Of a DNA stretch of 41,911 nucleotides, positions 24,670-32,456 are shown one piece after another. This stretch comes from Elusimicrobiales bacterium. GTDB lineage: Bacteria; Elusimicrobiota; Elusimicrobia; Elusimicrobiales; Elusimicrobiaceae. Made by a program: the position numbers and the translations under genes. The stretch spans positions 1 through 41,911 of the forward strand of contig JAQTYB010000009.1 in assembly GCA_028688475.1 (NCBI GenBank), read 5' to 3'. The notes below the pieces were generated by a model, which saw only the letters and a program-made list of their open reading frames with translations, made no database searches and was not told the DNA's origin. Every line of letters begins with the position of its first letter. Within the stretch, counting starts at the first letter, position 1.

Positions 24670-24977
24670 CTCCGGGCGCGCCCGTCGTGAAAGCGAAAGC
24701 TTTCGTGCGCGCTCCGCGCAAAGGCCCCCGCCGCAATTGGTTCGTCTATATCGCGGAATGCGCCAACGGCGCGTTTTACACGGGGATAACCTGCGATGTC
24801 GTCCGCCGGATGGAGCAGCATAATTCAGGGCGCGGCGCCAAATATACCCGCGCGTTCGGTCCGGTGAAGCTGGTATGGCTTGAACGGTCCCGCGGAGGGC
24901 AGTCCGCCGCGTTGAAACGCGAAGCTCTGGTGCGCCGCCTGCCGCGCGCGCAAAAAGCGCGGCTTATAGGTAGATAG
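24666..24977 (+). CDS. GIY-YIG domain protein, UPF0213/YhbQ type
   Basis: 103 residues with a single GIY-YIG domain at about 24-100: WFVYIAECANGAFYTGIT contains the paired Tyr motifs (VYI and YTG), then DVVRRMEQHNSGRGAKYTR with the conserved Arg and His-Asn, and PVKLVWLE. The metal-binding Glu of nuclease members is expected near KREALVRRL. Small proteins of this type are widespread; nuclease activity on branched or damaged DNA has been described for relatives, the role is otherwise unclear. The first 20 residues are basic and non-conserved. It is coupled by a 4-bp overlap to paralogue 4, which may be only a matter of packing. Confidence 0.8.
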   Translation: MTPGAPVVKAKAFVRAPRKGPRRNWFVYIAECANGAFYTGITCDVVRRMEQHNSGRGAKYTRAFGPVKLVWLERSRGGQSAALKREALVRRLPRAQKARLIGR

Positions 24978-25121
24978 GCGCGTGACCAGAATTCGGGTGC
25001 AATTAAGGCGGAAATATGCGATACTGTATGTGCATGGTGTTCAAAAGTGAAAGCTTGGATGGTTAAGCAAACACGTTTACCCCTGCAAAACCAAAAAGAG
25101 CAGTATCTCAAGGAGACACAA

Positions 25122-25448
25122 GTGAAAAAGTTATTCGTAGGCGGGCTTCCGTTCGAATCTGGGGATGAGGATCTTCGCACGCTGTTCGACGGCTTCAATG
25201 TAGCCAGCGCGACCGTGATAAAGGACAAGTTCACGGGCCGCTCCAAGGGCTTCGGTTTCGTCGAGCTCGATGACGCCCAGATGGACGACGCCGTCGCCAA
25301 GCTTAACGGTTCCTCCATGCAGGGCAGGAAGCTTACCGTGAATGAAGCCAGGCCGATGGTGAAACGCTCCTCCGGCGATTTCGGCGGCGGCGGCAGAGGC
25401 GGCGGCCGCGGCGGAGACAGAGGCGGTTTCGGCGGCAAGCGCTGGTAG
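25122..25448 (+). CDS. RRM-type glycine-rich RNA-binding protein
   Basis: 108 residues from the GTG at 25122, chosen because AAGGAG lies six bases upstream and the product begins directly with the RRM; the frame is open further up to 25047. One RRM domain: RNP2 LFVGGL at 4-9 and RNP1 KGFGFVEL at 42-49, with the aromatic residues that stack on RNA. The tail (about 84-108) is Gly/Arg-rich (FGGGGRGGGRGGDRGGFGG). This form is like cyanobacterial Rbp and plant GRP proteins, which bind single-stranded RNA and often respond to cold. It is monocistronic, with a GC-rich hairpin after the stop. Confidence 0.9.
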   Translation: MKKLFVGGLPFESGDEDLRTLFDGFNVASATVIKDKFTGRSKGFGFVELDDAQMDDAVAKLNGSSMQGRKLTVNEARPMVKRSSGDFGGGGRGGGRGGDRGGFGGKRW

Positions 25449-25481
25449 TTTCCTCCCCCATAATTCAGCCACAGAGCAAGC

Positions 25482-25510
25482 CCGCAGCCCCGGCGCAAGC
25501 CGGGCTGCGG
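25482..25510 (+). terminator. GC-rich hairpin after the RRM gene
   Basis: CCGCAGCCCCGGC (25482-25494) pairs with GCCGGGCTGCGG (25499-25510) with one bulge and a GCAA loop; outer GCAAG/CTTGC adds to it. A TTTT sits a little further on within a small CCGG hairpin. Probable terminator. Confidence 0.55.
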
Positions 25511-25556
25511 CGCTTGCCGGTTTTCCGGTGAGACTGTCCCCAGTCAGGCGGCGCAA

Positions 25557-27251
25557 ATGCAAACCCTACCAGCAGCAACCACGTCAGCGCAGGCAGTTCC
25601 GGCTTCAGGCGCATCCTGCGGGTGCGGCGCGCGCAAGCCGCGCATCCTGCTTACCACCATCTGCAGGCCGATAGGTCCCTCGGCGGGCGACGCAGACAGC
25701 GTCGGCTACGAGTTGCTGCACGGCCAGGTTACCCGCGCGCAGGGAATATTCAGCCCCCGCGCCGTGCATCACACTTACGGGCTTGATTACATCGCCGAAA
25801 ACATCACCGCGCCGGCCACCGTGCTGCATTATCCCTCCCGCCGGGAGCTTATAAGGGAACTCAAAACCGGCAGGTATGATTATGCCGCCCTTTCCTTCAT
25901 AGTAGCCACTTTCCACCGCGTGAAAGACACCGTCGCGCTGATACGCAAGCACTCGCCCGGAACAAAAGTGATTCTCGGCGGATACGGCACCGTGTTGCCC
26001 GACGAGCTGCTTACCCCGCATGCCGATTATATTTGCCGGGAGGAAGGCGTTGGTTTCATGCGCAGGCTGCTGGGCGAGCCGCCGCTGGAAATGCCCTACC
26101 GGCATCCGACCATAGTTAGCAAGCTCAGCGTGTTCTCGAAAGAGGTTTCCAACACCGGCATGATTTTCGCCGGGCTGGGCTGCCCCAACGGCTGCGATTT
26201 TTGCAGCACTTCGCATTTTTTCAAGCGCAAGCATATAAAGTTGCTTTCAACCGGCAAGCAGGTTTACGACGTAGTGCGCCGCTATCTCGACATCAATCCG
26301 GACATGCAGTTCACCATTCTCGACGAGGATTTCCTGCTCGACAAGGCCCGCGCCATGGATTTTCGCGCCGAGGTGCAAAAAGGCGGCGTGCCGATTTCGA
26401 TTTTCGCGTTTTCCAGCGTGAAGGCGCTCAGCATGTACACGATGGAGGAACTGCTGGAAACCGGCATAGACGGCTTCTGGATAGGCTACGAGGGCACCCG
26501 CTCCGGCTACGGCAAGCAGCAGGGCAAGCCGACGCCGGAGTTGTTCGAGGAAATCCGCAGTTCCGGCGGCACGATACTCTCTTCGATGATACTGGGGTTC
26601 GACTATCAGACGAAAGACGTCATCCGCCAGGAGCTTGACGGACTTATGGCGCTAAAGCCCGCGCTGGGACAGTTCCTCATATACAATTTCACCCCCGGCA
26701 CTCCGTTGGCCGAGAGAGTCATGGAGCAGGGGCTTTTGCGCGAGGAATTCGCGGCGGACCCGGCGCGCAGGCACAAGTTCGCCACAGGATTTGTCAGCAT
26801 GATAAAACATCCGCATATGTCCGGCAAAGAGTTGCAGGACATGCAGGCCTGGTGCTTCGAGCAGGATTACAAGCGGCTGGGCCCCTCGATTTACCGCACG
26901 TTGGAAGCGTGGTTCAACGGATATATGAAATACCGCGATTCCAAGAGCGCCTATCTGCGCGCCAAGGCGGAGCAGTGGCGGCTGGAAATCCGCAAAGCCT
27001 ACCCCATTTTCCTGACGGGGCGGCTGTTCGCTCCCAACGCGGTGGTGCGCGGGTATCTGGCGAATCTGCAAAGCCGCATTCATCGCGAAATCGGCGCGCC
27101 CACTATAAAAGAGCGCGCGCTGGCCCTGCTGGCGATAGGCGCGGCGGGCTGGACCAAGTTCAAGCTGGTCACCGACACCTTCCAACATCCGGCGCTGACC
27201 AGAAACGTCTACCGGCAGGAAAAAATCTGCTGCGGCAGCGGAGCCTGCTGA
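25557..27251 (+). CDS. radical SAM protein with N-terminal B12-binding-like domain
   Basis: 564 residues. The radical SAM cluster motif is CPNGCDFC (Cys209, Cys213, Cys216). Ahead of it (about 28-175) is a Rossmann-like domain (RILLTTICRPIG, YDYAALSFIVATFHRVKDTV, VILGGYGTVLPDELL) of the kind that binds cobalamin in related enzymes, but the usual DxHxxG motif for lower-axial His was not found. Further radical SAM parts are FTILDEDFLLDK and GIDGFWIGYEG. Both ends are Cys-rich: CGCG at 21-24 and CCGSGAC at the very end, which might hold a metal cluster or a persulfide. The substrate cannot be predicted; class B relatives methylate or rearrange unactivated carbon. It stands alone before a repeat element. 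Confidence 0.75.
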   Translation: MQTLPAATTSAQAVPASGASCGCGARKPRILLTTICRPIGPSAGDADSVGYELLHGQVTRAQGIFSPRAVHHTYGLDYIAENITAPATVLHYPSRRELIRELKTGRYDYAALSFIVATFHRVKDTVALIRKHSPGTKVILGGYGTVLPDELLTPHADYICREEGVGFMRRLLGEPPLEMPYRHPTIVSKLSVFSKEVSNTGMIFAGLGCPNGCDFCSTSHFFKRKHIKLLSTGKQVYDVVRRYLDINPDMQFTILDEDFLLDKARAMDFRAEVQKGGVPISIFAFSSVKALSMYTMEELLETGIDGFWIGYEGTRSGYGKQQGKPTPELFEEIRSSGGTILSSMILGFDYQTKDVIRQELDGLMALKPALGQFLIYNFTPGTPLAERVMEQGLLREEFAADPARRHKFATGFVSMIKHPHMSGKELQDMQAWCFEQDYKRLGPSIYRTLEAWFNGYMKYRDSKSAYLRAKAEQWRLEIRKAYPIFLTGRLFAPNAVVRGYLANLQSRIHREIGAPTIKERALALLAIGAAGWTKFKLVTDTFQHPALTRNVYRQEKICCGSGAC

Positions 27252-27257
27252 AAACCT

Positions 27258-27529
27258 GTATTTCGGGGATAAATTGCGCCATGCAACCATTGCAGCGCAA
27301 TTTAGTCTCACTGTGTCATAAAAACAACAAGACCACAAAGGGCTGCATTTTAGCCACGAAACACACGAAAATACACGAAAGGGGCACAGGGAACGGGTTG
27401 TTTTTTTGTCATCACACCCCCCATCCCTGTTTTTCGTGTGTTTAGTGTGTTTCGTGGCTAAAATGGTGCCCGCCGTTATTTTGCTGTTTTTCATGACACA
27501 GTAAGATTAGTACCGTGTCCCCGAAATAC
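27258..27529. repeat. 272-bp nested inverted-repeat element
   Basis: Three nested inverted repeats share one centre. The outer pair is GTATTTCGGGGA (27258-27269) and complement (27518-27529). The middle pair is ACTGTGTCATAAAAACA (27310-27326) and complement with one extra base (27485-27502). The inner pair is a ~34-bp segment beginning ATTTTAGCCACGAAACACA (27347-27380) and complement (27431-27464). The inner segment is built of repeated ACACGAAA units. Frames across it give KHTKHTK-type peptides that look like non-genes. It fills the gap between the radical SAM gene and the deaminase, so it may be a MITE or a decayed mobile repeat. Confidence 0.7.
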
Positions 27530-27979
27530 CTATTCGCCTATATCTTCGTTCCAGAGCGCGGGTTTGGCCTTTATGAAATCGCGCATGAGTTTTTTGCATT
27601 CCGTCGTGTCGAGATTGAGCAGCTTCACGCCTTGTTTTTTTGAATACTTCTCAGGGCCCTTGAAAGTTTCGTTCTCGCCGATTACGACGACGGGGATTTT
27701 ATACAGCAAAATAGCGCCGGTACACATCTCGCAGGGCGAAAGGGTCGAGTAAATCACACATTTTCTGTAATCTTTGGCCTTGAGCCGGCCCGCGTTTTCG
27801 AGGCAGTCCATTTCGGCGTGCAGTATCGCGGATTTTTTCTGCACGCGCCGGTTGTGCCCCCTGCCGATTATTTTGCCGCCTTTCACCAGCACCGCGCCGA
27901 TAGGTATTCCCCCCTCCCGCAGCCCCTTTTTGGCTTCTTTCAAAGCTTCCCGCATGAACCTGATATGCTTTGTGTTCAT
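27530..27979 (-). CDS. cytosine deaminase, yeast Fcy1-like
   Basis: 149 residues from the ATG at 27979; the much longer open frame upstream is antisense-like read-through within the next gene. It belongs to the cytidine/deoxycytidylate deaminase fold: HAE with His54 and Glu56, and PCEMC with Cys83 and Cys86. The 29-residue His-to-Cys spacing equals that of yeast cytosine deaminase (His62, Cys91), and long stretches match that enzyme, including EGGxPIG, GRGHNxRxQKxSAxLHxE, TLSPCxMCTGAI and the C-terminal EDIGE. It should convert cytosine to uracil for pyrimidine salvage. Bacterial cytosine deaminases are usually of the unrelated CodA type, so this form is of note. Its ATG overlaps the TGA of the CCA-type gene (ATGA). 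Confidence 0.85.
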   Translation of the reverse strand: MNTKHIRFMREALKEAKKGLREGGIPIGAVLVKGGKIIGRGHNRRVQKKSAILHAEMDCLENAGRLKAKDYRKCVIYSTLSPCEMCTGAILLYKIPVVVIGENETFKGPEKYSKKQGVKLLNLDTTECKKLMRDFIKAKPALWNEDIGE

Positions 27980-29493
27980 TTCAGTTCTCCTGATTGCGCC
28001 GGCGTCAGCTTTTTCAAATCCAGTTTCTTCAAAAAATGCAGCGCGTCCTCGCGGGTTTTCACTTTGCCGTCCACCTGCGCGAGCTGCACTTCCTCCAGCA
28101 CCCGGCCTATCAGTTTGCCCGGCTTGATTTTCAGCGCTTTCATGACGGCGTTGCCGTCTATGACGCGCTCCGGCAAAACGTCCGGCGCGTGCTCGAAAAA
28201 CCGGCTGAACATCAGGTTTACAAGCTGCAAATGGCGCAGCGTTTTCCGCGGGCCGGTGCGACGCAGTTTGCCGGAAAGCGCGAACGGCGGCTTGCCGGCG
28301 TCTTTCAGCAGTTTCTCCAAAACGGGATATGAAAGATAGCTGGCGTAATCCGCCCAGCAGAGCAGCAGCAGCGGCACTCCCGCTTCGCCCGTTTCCCTGA
28401 AAAAGCGGTGCACAGCGCGGTTTGTTATTTCTCCATTTGCCGCCAGATGGCCGGGGCGCAGATGCTCGCCAATCATGGCGCAAATCAGCCGTGTCTCCGC
28501 GTTGCTGAAATGCAGGCGGCGCAGCTCTTCCCGCGCCATGCGCGCGCCGATTTCCTCGTGCAGGAAAAACCGCAGCCTGCCGCCTATTTTTTTGGCGGTG
28601 GCGGGTTTTGCGATATCGTGCAGCAGCGCGGCCATCTTAAGCGCGGCGGCGCGTTCGCGCCACGGGGCCAGTTGTTCCGGGAATTGGGGAAATATCCGGT
28701 CCAGATTGCGCAGCAGGTACTCCATGCGGTCCACGACGTCGAGGGTGTGGCGCAGCACGCCGCCTTTGCCGTAATAAACCACGGCGCATTTGCGCTGCGT
28801 TTCCAGCTCGGGAAAAACCGAAGTCAAAAGCCCGGTTGAATCCATCAACTCAAGCCATTTTTTCGTGTCCGGCGCGGCGAAAAGCCGGGAGAACTCCTCG
28901 CGCACCCGCTCGCCCGCCGATTTTGAGATGAGGGCGCGGTCTTTTTTTATCCGTGCCAGCGTGTCCGGCGATATTTCGCAATCCAGCTCCGCCGCGGTGC
29001 GGAAAGCGCGCAGCATGCGCAGCGGGTCGTCTTTGAAGACGCCGGCGCCGCTGATTTTGACGGTTTTCGACTTAAGCGCGGCGAGGCCGTTTAAGGGGTC
29101 TATTATGCGACGGGGGTCGAGGCCGGCTATGCGTATCCCCCCCTGCGCGCGCTCGATTGAAAACGGCGCGTCAGCCGGATAGGCGGCGGCGTTGAGCGTG
29201 AAATCGCGGCGGCGCAAATCCTCGTCTAAAGTTTTTCCCTGGAAGGCGGAGACGTCAATCTGGAAATCGAAAGGCTTTTTCGCGCTCACGCGGTAAACGC
29301 CGGTGGCGTCGTCGAGAGTGAACCAGTTGCCGGAAAACGCTTTGGCCAGTTCTTTGGCGGCTGATTGCGCCTGTTTAGGCGGAACCGCGATGTCTATATC
29401 CGGCGAAATCCGGCCCGCGGCGGCGTCGCGCACCGCGCCGCCCACGAGCCAGGCGTTTTTAAGTCCGGCTATTATGGCGCTGGCGTTTGCCAT
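27976..29493 (-). CDS. cca: tRNA nucleotidyltransferase / poly(A) polymerase family with HD domain
   Basis: 505 residues. The class II nucleotidyltransferase head holds WLVGGAVRD (15-23) and the metal-binding DIDIAV (Asp32, Asp34). RRRDFTLNAAAY (about 93-104) and DPLNGLAALKSKTVKISG, FKDDPLRMLRAFRTAAEL follow, typical of CCA-adding enzymes. An HD domain with LLHDIAKP near 292 comes next, as in the phosphatase-bearing members. The enzyme adds or repairs the CCA end of tRNAs. Some lineages split CCA addition between two such proteins, so A-adding or poly(A) activity cannot be excluded. It starts at 29493, 3 bases after the acyl-CoA synthetase stop, and is coupled to the deaminase downstream. Confidence 0.85.
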   Translation of the reverse strand: MANASAIIAGLKNAWLVGGAVRDAAAGRISPDIDIAVPPKQAQSAAKELAKAFSGNWFTLDDATGVYRVSAKKPFDFQIDVSAFQGKTLDEDLRRRDFTLNAAAYPADAPFSIERAQGGIRIAGLDPRRIIDPLNGLAALKSKTVKISGAGVFKDDPLRMLRAFRTAAELDCEISPDTLARIKKDRALISKSAGERVREEFSRLFAAPDTKKWLELMDSTGLLTSVFPELETQRKCAVVYYGKGGVLRHTLDVVDRMEYLLRNLDRIFPQFPEQLAPWRERAAALKMAALLHDIAKPATAKKIGGRLRFFLHEEIGARMAREELRRLHFSNAETRLICAMIGEHLRPGHLAANGEITNRAVHRFFRETGEAGVPLLLLCWADYASYLSYPVLEKLLKDAGKPPFALSGKLRRTGPRKTLRHLQLVNLMFSRFFEHAPDVLPERVIDGNAVMKALKIKPGKLIGRVLEEVQLAQVDGKVKTREDALHFLKKLDLKKLTPAQSGELK

Positions 29494-29496
29494 TAT

Positions 29497-31101
29497 TCAA
29501 GCGGTTCTCAACCTGCGCGCGGGTTCCTGGGTCAGGAGCTTTTCCATCTCCTGCTTTCGCAACTGGCGTTTGAGCACCTTGTTGATGGCGTTTTTAGGCA
29601 GGGATTCCACAATCTCGATATCGCGCGGGCGCTTGTAAGGGTCGAGCTTCTCTTTCAAAAACGACATGATTTCCCGTTTGACCGCGTGCATCCCCGGTTT
29701 GAGGATGATGAAGGCTTTTATTATCTCCTCGCCGCGCCTGTCGGGCACGCCGATTACGGCGGATTCGGCCACCGCGGGATGCTCGTGTATCACCGCCTCC
29801 ACCTGCGCGGAGAACACCTTGAGGCCGTTGACGATTATCATGTCCTTCTTGCGGTCGCGTATGAAGAGGAAGCCGTCATCGTCTATAACGCCGATATCGC
29901 CGGTTTTGAGCCAGCCGTCCGGCGTGAAAAGCTCTTTTGTGGCCGCCGGGTTGCCGTGGTAGCCGGAAGTGACGTTGGGGCCGCGCACGCAGATTTCGCC
30001 TTCGGCGCCGCGCGGCACTTCGCTGCCGTGGTCGTCTATTATCTTTATCCGCACGTCGGCTATGGTCCGTCCCACGGAGCCCGCCCTGCGCGCGCGCGGG
30101 ACGTTCACCGTCACTATGGGCGACGTTTCGGTGAGGCCGTAGCCTTCCAGCAGCGGCACGCCCAGCGTTTCCTCGAAATGTTTGTGCACCGCCGCGCTGA
30201 GCGGCGACGCCCCCGAGCCGCACATGCGCACCTTCCTGAAAGCCCAGTATTGGAGATAAAGCCACTTGACGCCTTTGGCCTCCTTGGCTATCAGCGCAAA
30301 CAACTGCGGCACCGCCACCATGAGCGTCACGCCTTCCTTGCCCATCATGTAGAGCCAGGGTTTCGGCGGAGTCAGGTGCGACACCAGCACGTTGGTGCAG
30401 CCGCGCATAAGCGGCATCATCCCCGTCGTGGTGAACGAGAACGTATGGAACAGCGGCAGCAGGCAGATGAAAACGTCGTGGCGGGTTATGCCGAAGGCTT
30501 TCATCGTGGCGGAGACGTTGGTGAGGATATTGGCGTGCGTCAGAATCACGCCCTTGGGGTGCCCTGTCGTGCCGGAGGTGTAAAGAAGCGATACCGTGTC
30601 CTCCGGTTTTACGACCACTTCGTTGGCCTCCTGCTGCCACGACGAGGCATCGAGTTTCGCCCAGAAATCCAGCACGCCCTCTTCCTTCTCCGTAGGCGGC
30701 TCGATTGAGAACAGCAGTTTCAGCGACGGCAATTCCTCCCTGAGCGCGAGATAGGGCGCTATGAACTCCCCCGACGTGACGACGGCTTTGGCGCGGCAGT
30801 CTGTCAGAATGAAGCGTATTTCGTCGGGGCGGGTCACCAGGAAATTTATTGGCACCGCCACCGCGCCGATTTTTGCCAGCGCGATATGCGAGATGAGAAA
30901 CTCCGCGCTGTTTCGCAGTATTATCGCGGCCTTGTCGCCGGGACGCAGCCCCGCCTCCCAGAACATGTCGGCGGCGTGGTCTATGGACATCAGCGTTTCA
31001 TGGAAAGTCCACCGCCGGTCGGTTTCAATCAGAGCGGTCTTGTCGGGATGGCTGGAAGCGCTGTGCAACAGCGCCTGATAAAGGTTAGTTATTTCTCTCA
31101 T
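29497..31101 (-). CDS. long-chain acyl-CoA synthetase / AMP-dependent ligase
   Basis: 534 residues, ANL superfamily. The AMP-binding loop is LLYTSGTTGHPKGV (about 171-184), the adenine motif EGYGLTETSP (about 319), the hinge region WLKTGDIGVIDDDGFLFIRDRKKDMI (about 393-418), and a C-terminal catalytic Lys is expected in NAINKVLKRQLRK. It activates a fatty acid to acyl-AMP and then acyl-CoA in the cytoplasm; the sequence resembles the FadD group. It is the first gene of a tight minus-strand cluster with the CCA-type gene and the deaminase. Co-transcription is clear, but there is no obvious shared pathway. Confidence 0.88.
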   Translation of the reverse strand: MREITNLYQALLHSASSHPDKTALIETDRRWTFHETLMSIDHAADMFWEAGLRPGDKAAIILRNSAEFLISHIALAKIGAVAVPINFLVTRPDEIRFILTDCRAKAVVTSGEFIAPYLALREELPSLKLLFSIEPPTEKEEGVLDFWAKLDASSWQQEANEVVVKPEDTVSLLYTSGTTGHPKGVILTHANILTNVSATMKAFGITRHDVFICLLPLFHTFSFTTTGMMPLMRGCTNVLVSHLTPPKPWLYMMGKEGVTLMVAVPQLFALIAKEAKGVKWLYLQYWAFRKVRMCGSGASPLSAAVHKHFEETLGVPLLEGYGLTETSPIVTVNVPRARRAGSVGRTIADVRIKIIDDHGSEVPRGAEGEICVRGPNVTSGYHGNPAATKELFTPDGWLKTGDIGVIDDDGFLFIRDRKKDMIIVNGLKVFSAQVEAVIHEHPAVAESAVIGVPDRRGEEIIKAFIILKPGMHAVKREIMSFLKEKLDPYKRPRDIEIVESLPKNAINKVLKRQLRKQEMEKLLTQEPARRLRTA

Positions 31102-31147
31102 GAATTTCTCCGTATGTTGATTGATGGACGGACAACATTCTCAGATT

Positions 31148-32350
31148 TTAGCCCCGCTTTTTTTGCTGCTGAAGCGCCCATAGATTGAAGTAAACCATCT
31201 TTAGCCGGCTGGTGAAGGTGTACGTTCCTCCGCCTTCTCCGCTTAGCACCTGCAACTCTTTCATTCTCTGCAGAAAATTATTGAATTTCTTTTTTTCAGT
31301 TTCCAACAGTTTTTGCGTGATATCGCGGGTGCGAAATTGCATAGCCCATCCCTGGCTTATTTTGGACAGGATAGAGTGGTAATCCTGGCTTTTTAACGCG
31401 TCAAGCACTTGCGCTTCTATGAATTTTTTACCTATTTCCTCCGCAGCGTCAAAAACTCCGTTGACAGCGTCGGTGCGATCTATGCCCTGGTCGTTGTTCC
31501 GCCAGAACACCTTCTCGCCTATCAACTGCATTATTCGCGGCTGTCCGCCGGAATAGAAGCACAGAGTCTCAAGCGCGTCGGGTTGTATCTGAACATTCAC
31601 CGTTTGGAAACTTCGGGTGAAAAAAGTTTCCATATCGCTTCGGGAGAGAGGTTCCATGTCGACAATATCGAAGATACGTTCCACGGGTGGATGATTTTTG
31701 TTGATGTCCCTCCGCCTCTCCTCCGTGCCGCATAGCATAAATAGCAGAGGCAGGGGCTCGTGAGAGACGGAGTTTTCGTCGATAAGTGTTTTTATGAAGT
31801 ATGCGAACTCCTGATTTTTCGCGATGCCGTTTATCTCGTCAAGTATCAGCATTATGCCTTTGAATCCGTCCGGTTTCACGCGCAGATACAGCTCATTGAG
31901 AAACGGCAGAAAGCCTTTGGAAATAAGCGGAGCGTCGGCTCTAATGGCCGCCAGGTTCAGGGCGGCTCCAAAAAGTTCCTGTTTGCCTATGTATTTGGCC
32001 AACCAGTTGCGCACGTTTTCCCCGGCTGTCTGTTTGTAAACCTGTTCGCGCAAGACGGTTTCCAGCGTTTTCTCCGCCATATCGTCAATAGTCGCCGCGC
32101 TGCCCAGAAACACATGTATGCCCAGCAGCTTGCTTTCTTTTTCGGCGGAGCATTTCATATAGTGGGCAAGAGAACTTTTTCCTATGCCGTATTCGCCGCT
32201 CAGAAAAACTGCTTTTATCCTTCCGCCCTCCGCAACTTCATTGATAGTGCGTGTTATGAAATCGATAGAGTCCCTGCGCCCGATGAAAGACTCCACGGGT
32301 ACGGGATGTCCCGGGTAAAATGGGCTATTGCCTTTGCTCTCAAGGCTCAT
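31148..32350 (-). CDS. AAA/STAND-like ATPase with C-terminal winged-helix region
   Basis: 400 residues. Near the N-terminus FIGRRDSIDFI is the family lead-in; Walker A is GEYGIGKSS (52-60), Walker B is LILDEIN (Asp171, Glu172), and a sensor-like LLFMLCGTEE is near 205. From about 310 to the end lies a region of helices and a hairpin (QVLSGEGGGTYTFTSRLKMVYF) typical of the winged helix of Orc1/Cdc6-like and archaeal-ATPase families. Such proteins act as regulators or defence-related switches; no effector domain is visible. The gene is clearly more AT-rich than its neighbours, which hints at transfer. ATG 32350 has an AGGAGG site. A candidate promoter lies at 32399-32404. Confidence 0.75.
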   Translation of the reverse strand: MSLESKGNSPFYPGHPVPVESFIGRRDSIDFITRTINEVAEGGRIKAVFLSGEYGIGKSSLAHYMKCSAEKESKLLGIHVFLGSAATIDDMAEKTLETVLREQVYKQTAGENVRNWLAKYIGKQELFGAALNLAAIRADAPLISKGFLPFLNELYLRVKPDGFKGIMLILDEINGIAKNQEFAYFIKTLIDENSVSHEPLPLLFMLCGTEERRRDINKNHPPVERIFDIVDMEPLSRSDMETFFTRSFQTVNVQIQPDALETLCFYSGGQPRIMQLIGEKVFWRNNDQGIDRTDAVNGVFDAAEEIGKKFIEAQVLDALKSQDYHSILSKISQGWAMQFRTRDITQKLLETEKKKFNNFLQRMKELQVLSGEGGGTYTFTSRLKMVYFNLWALQQQKKRG

Positions 32351-32398
32351 ATTGGCCTCCTGTGCACTGCAAATTTCGCAGGTCGCTGTTTCCTTTGA

Positions 32399-32404
32399 AT
32401 TATA
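32399..32404 (-). promoter_or_regulatory. -10 element of the AAA ATPase gene
   Basis: TATAAT on the minus strand, 49 bases upstream of the ATG at 32350. No clear -35 element is at the normal distance; TTGCGC lies 22 bases further up. Confidence 0.35.
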
Positions 32405-32456
32405 GCTTTTTACGGATTATGAGAATGCGCAAGCCGCGATTTATTCGCTTAAACCA

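Noticed and set aside
27260-27494. Frames giving KHTKHTK or FRVFSCVSW peptides
   Set aside because: They come from the ACACGAAA inverted repeat and are not genes.
28000-28483. The long N-terminal extension of the deaminase frame
   Set aside because: It lies in the CCA-type gene on the same strand, is Arg/Ala-rich, and the family homology begins at the ATG at 27979.
29365-30708. A 447-codon open frame opposite the acyl-CoA synthetase
   Set aside because: Shadow of the synthetase codons; composition is His/Arg-rich and it crosses into the next gene.
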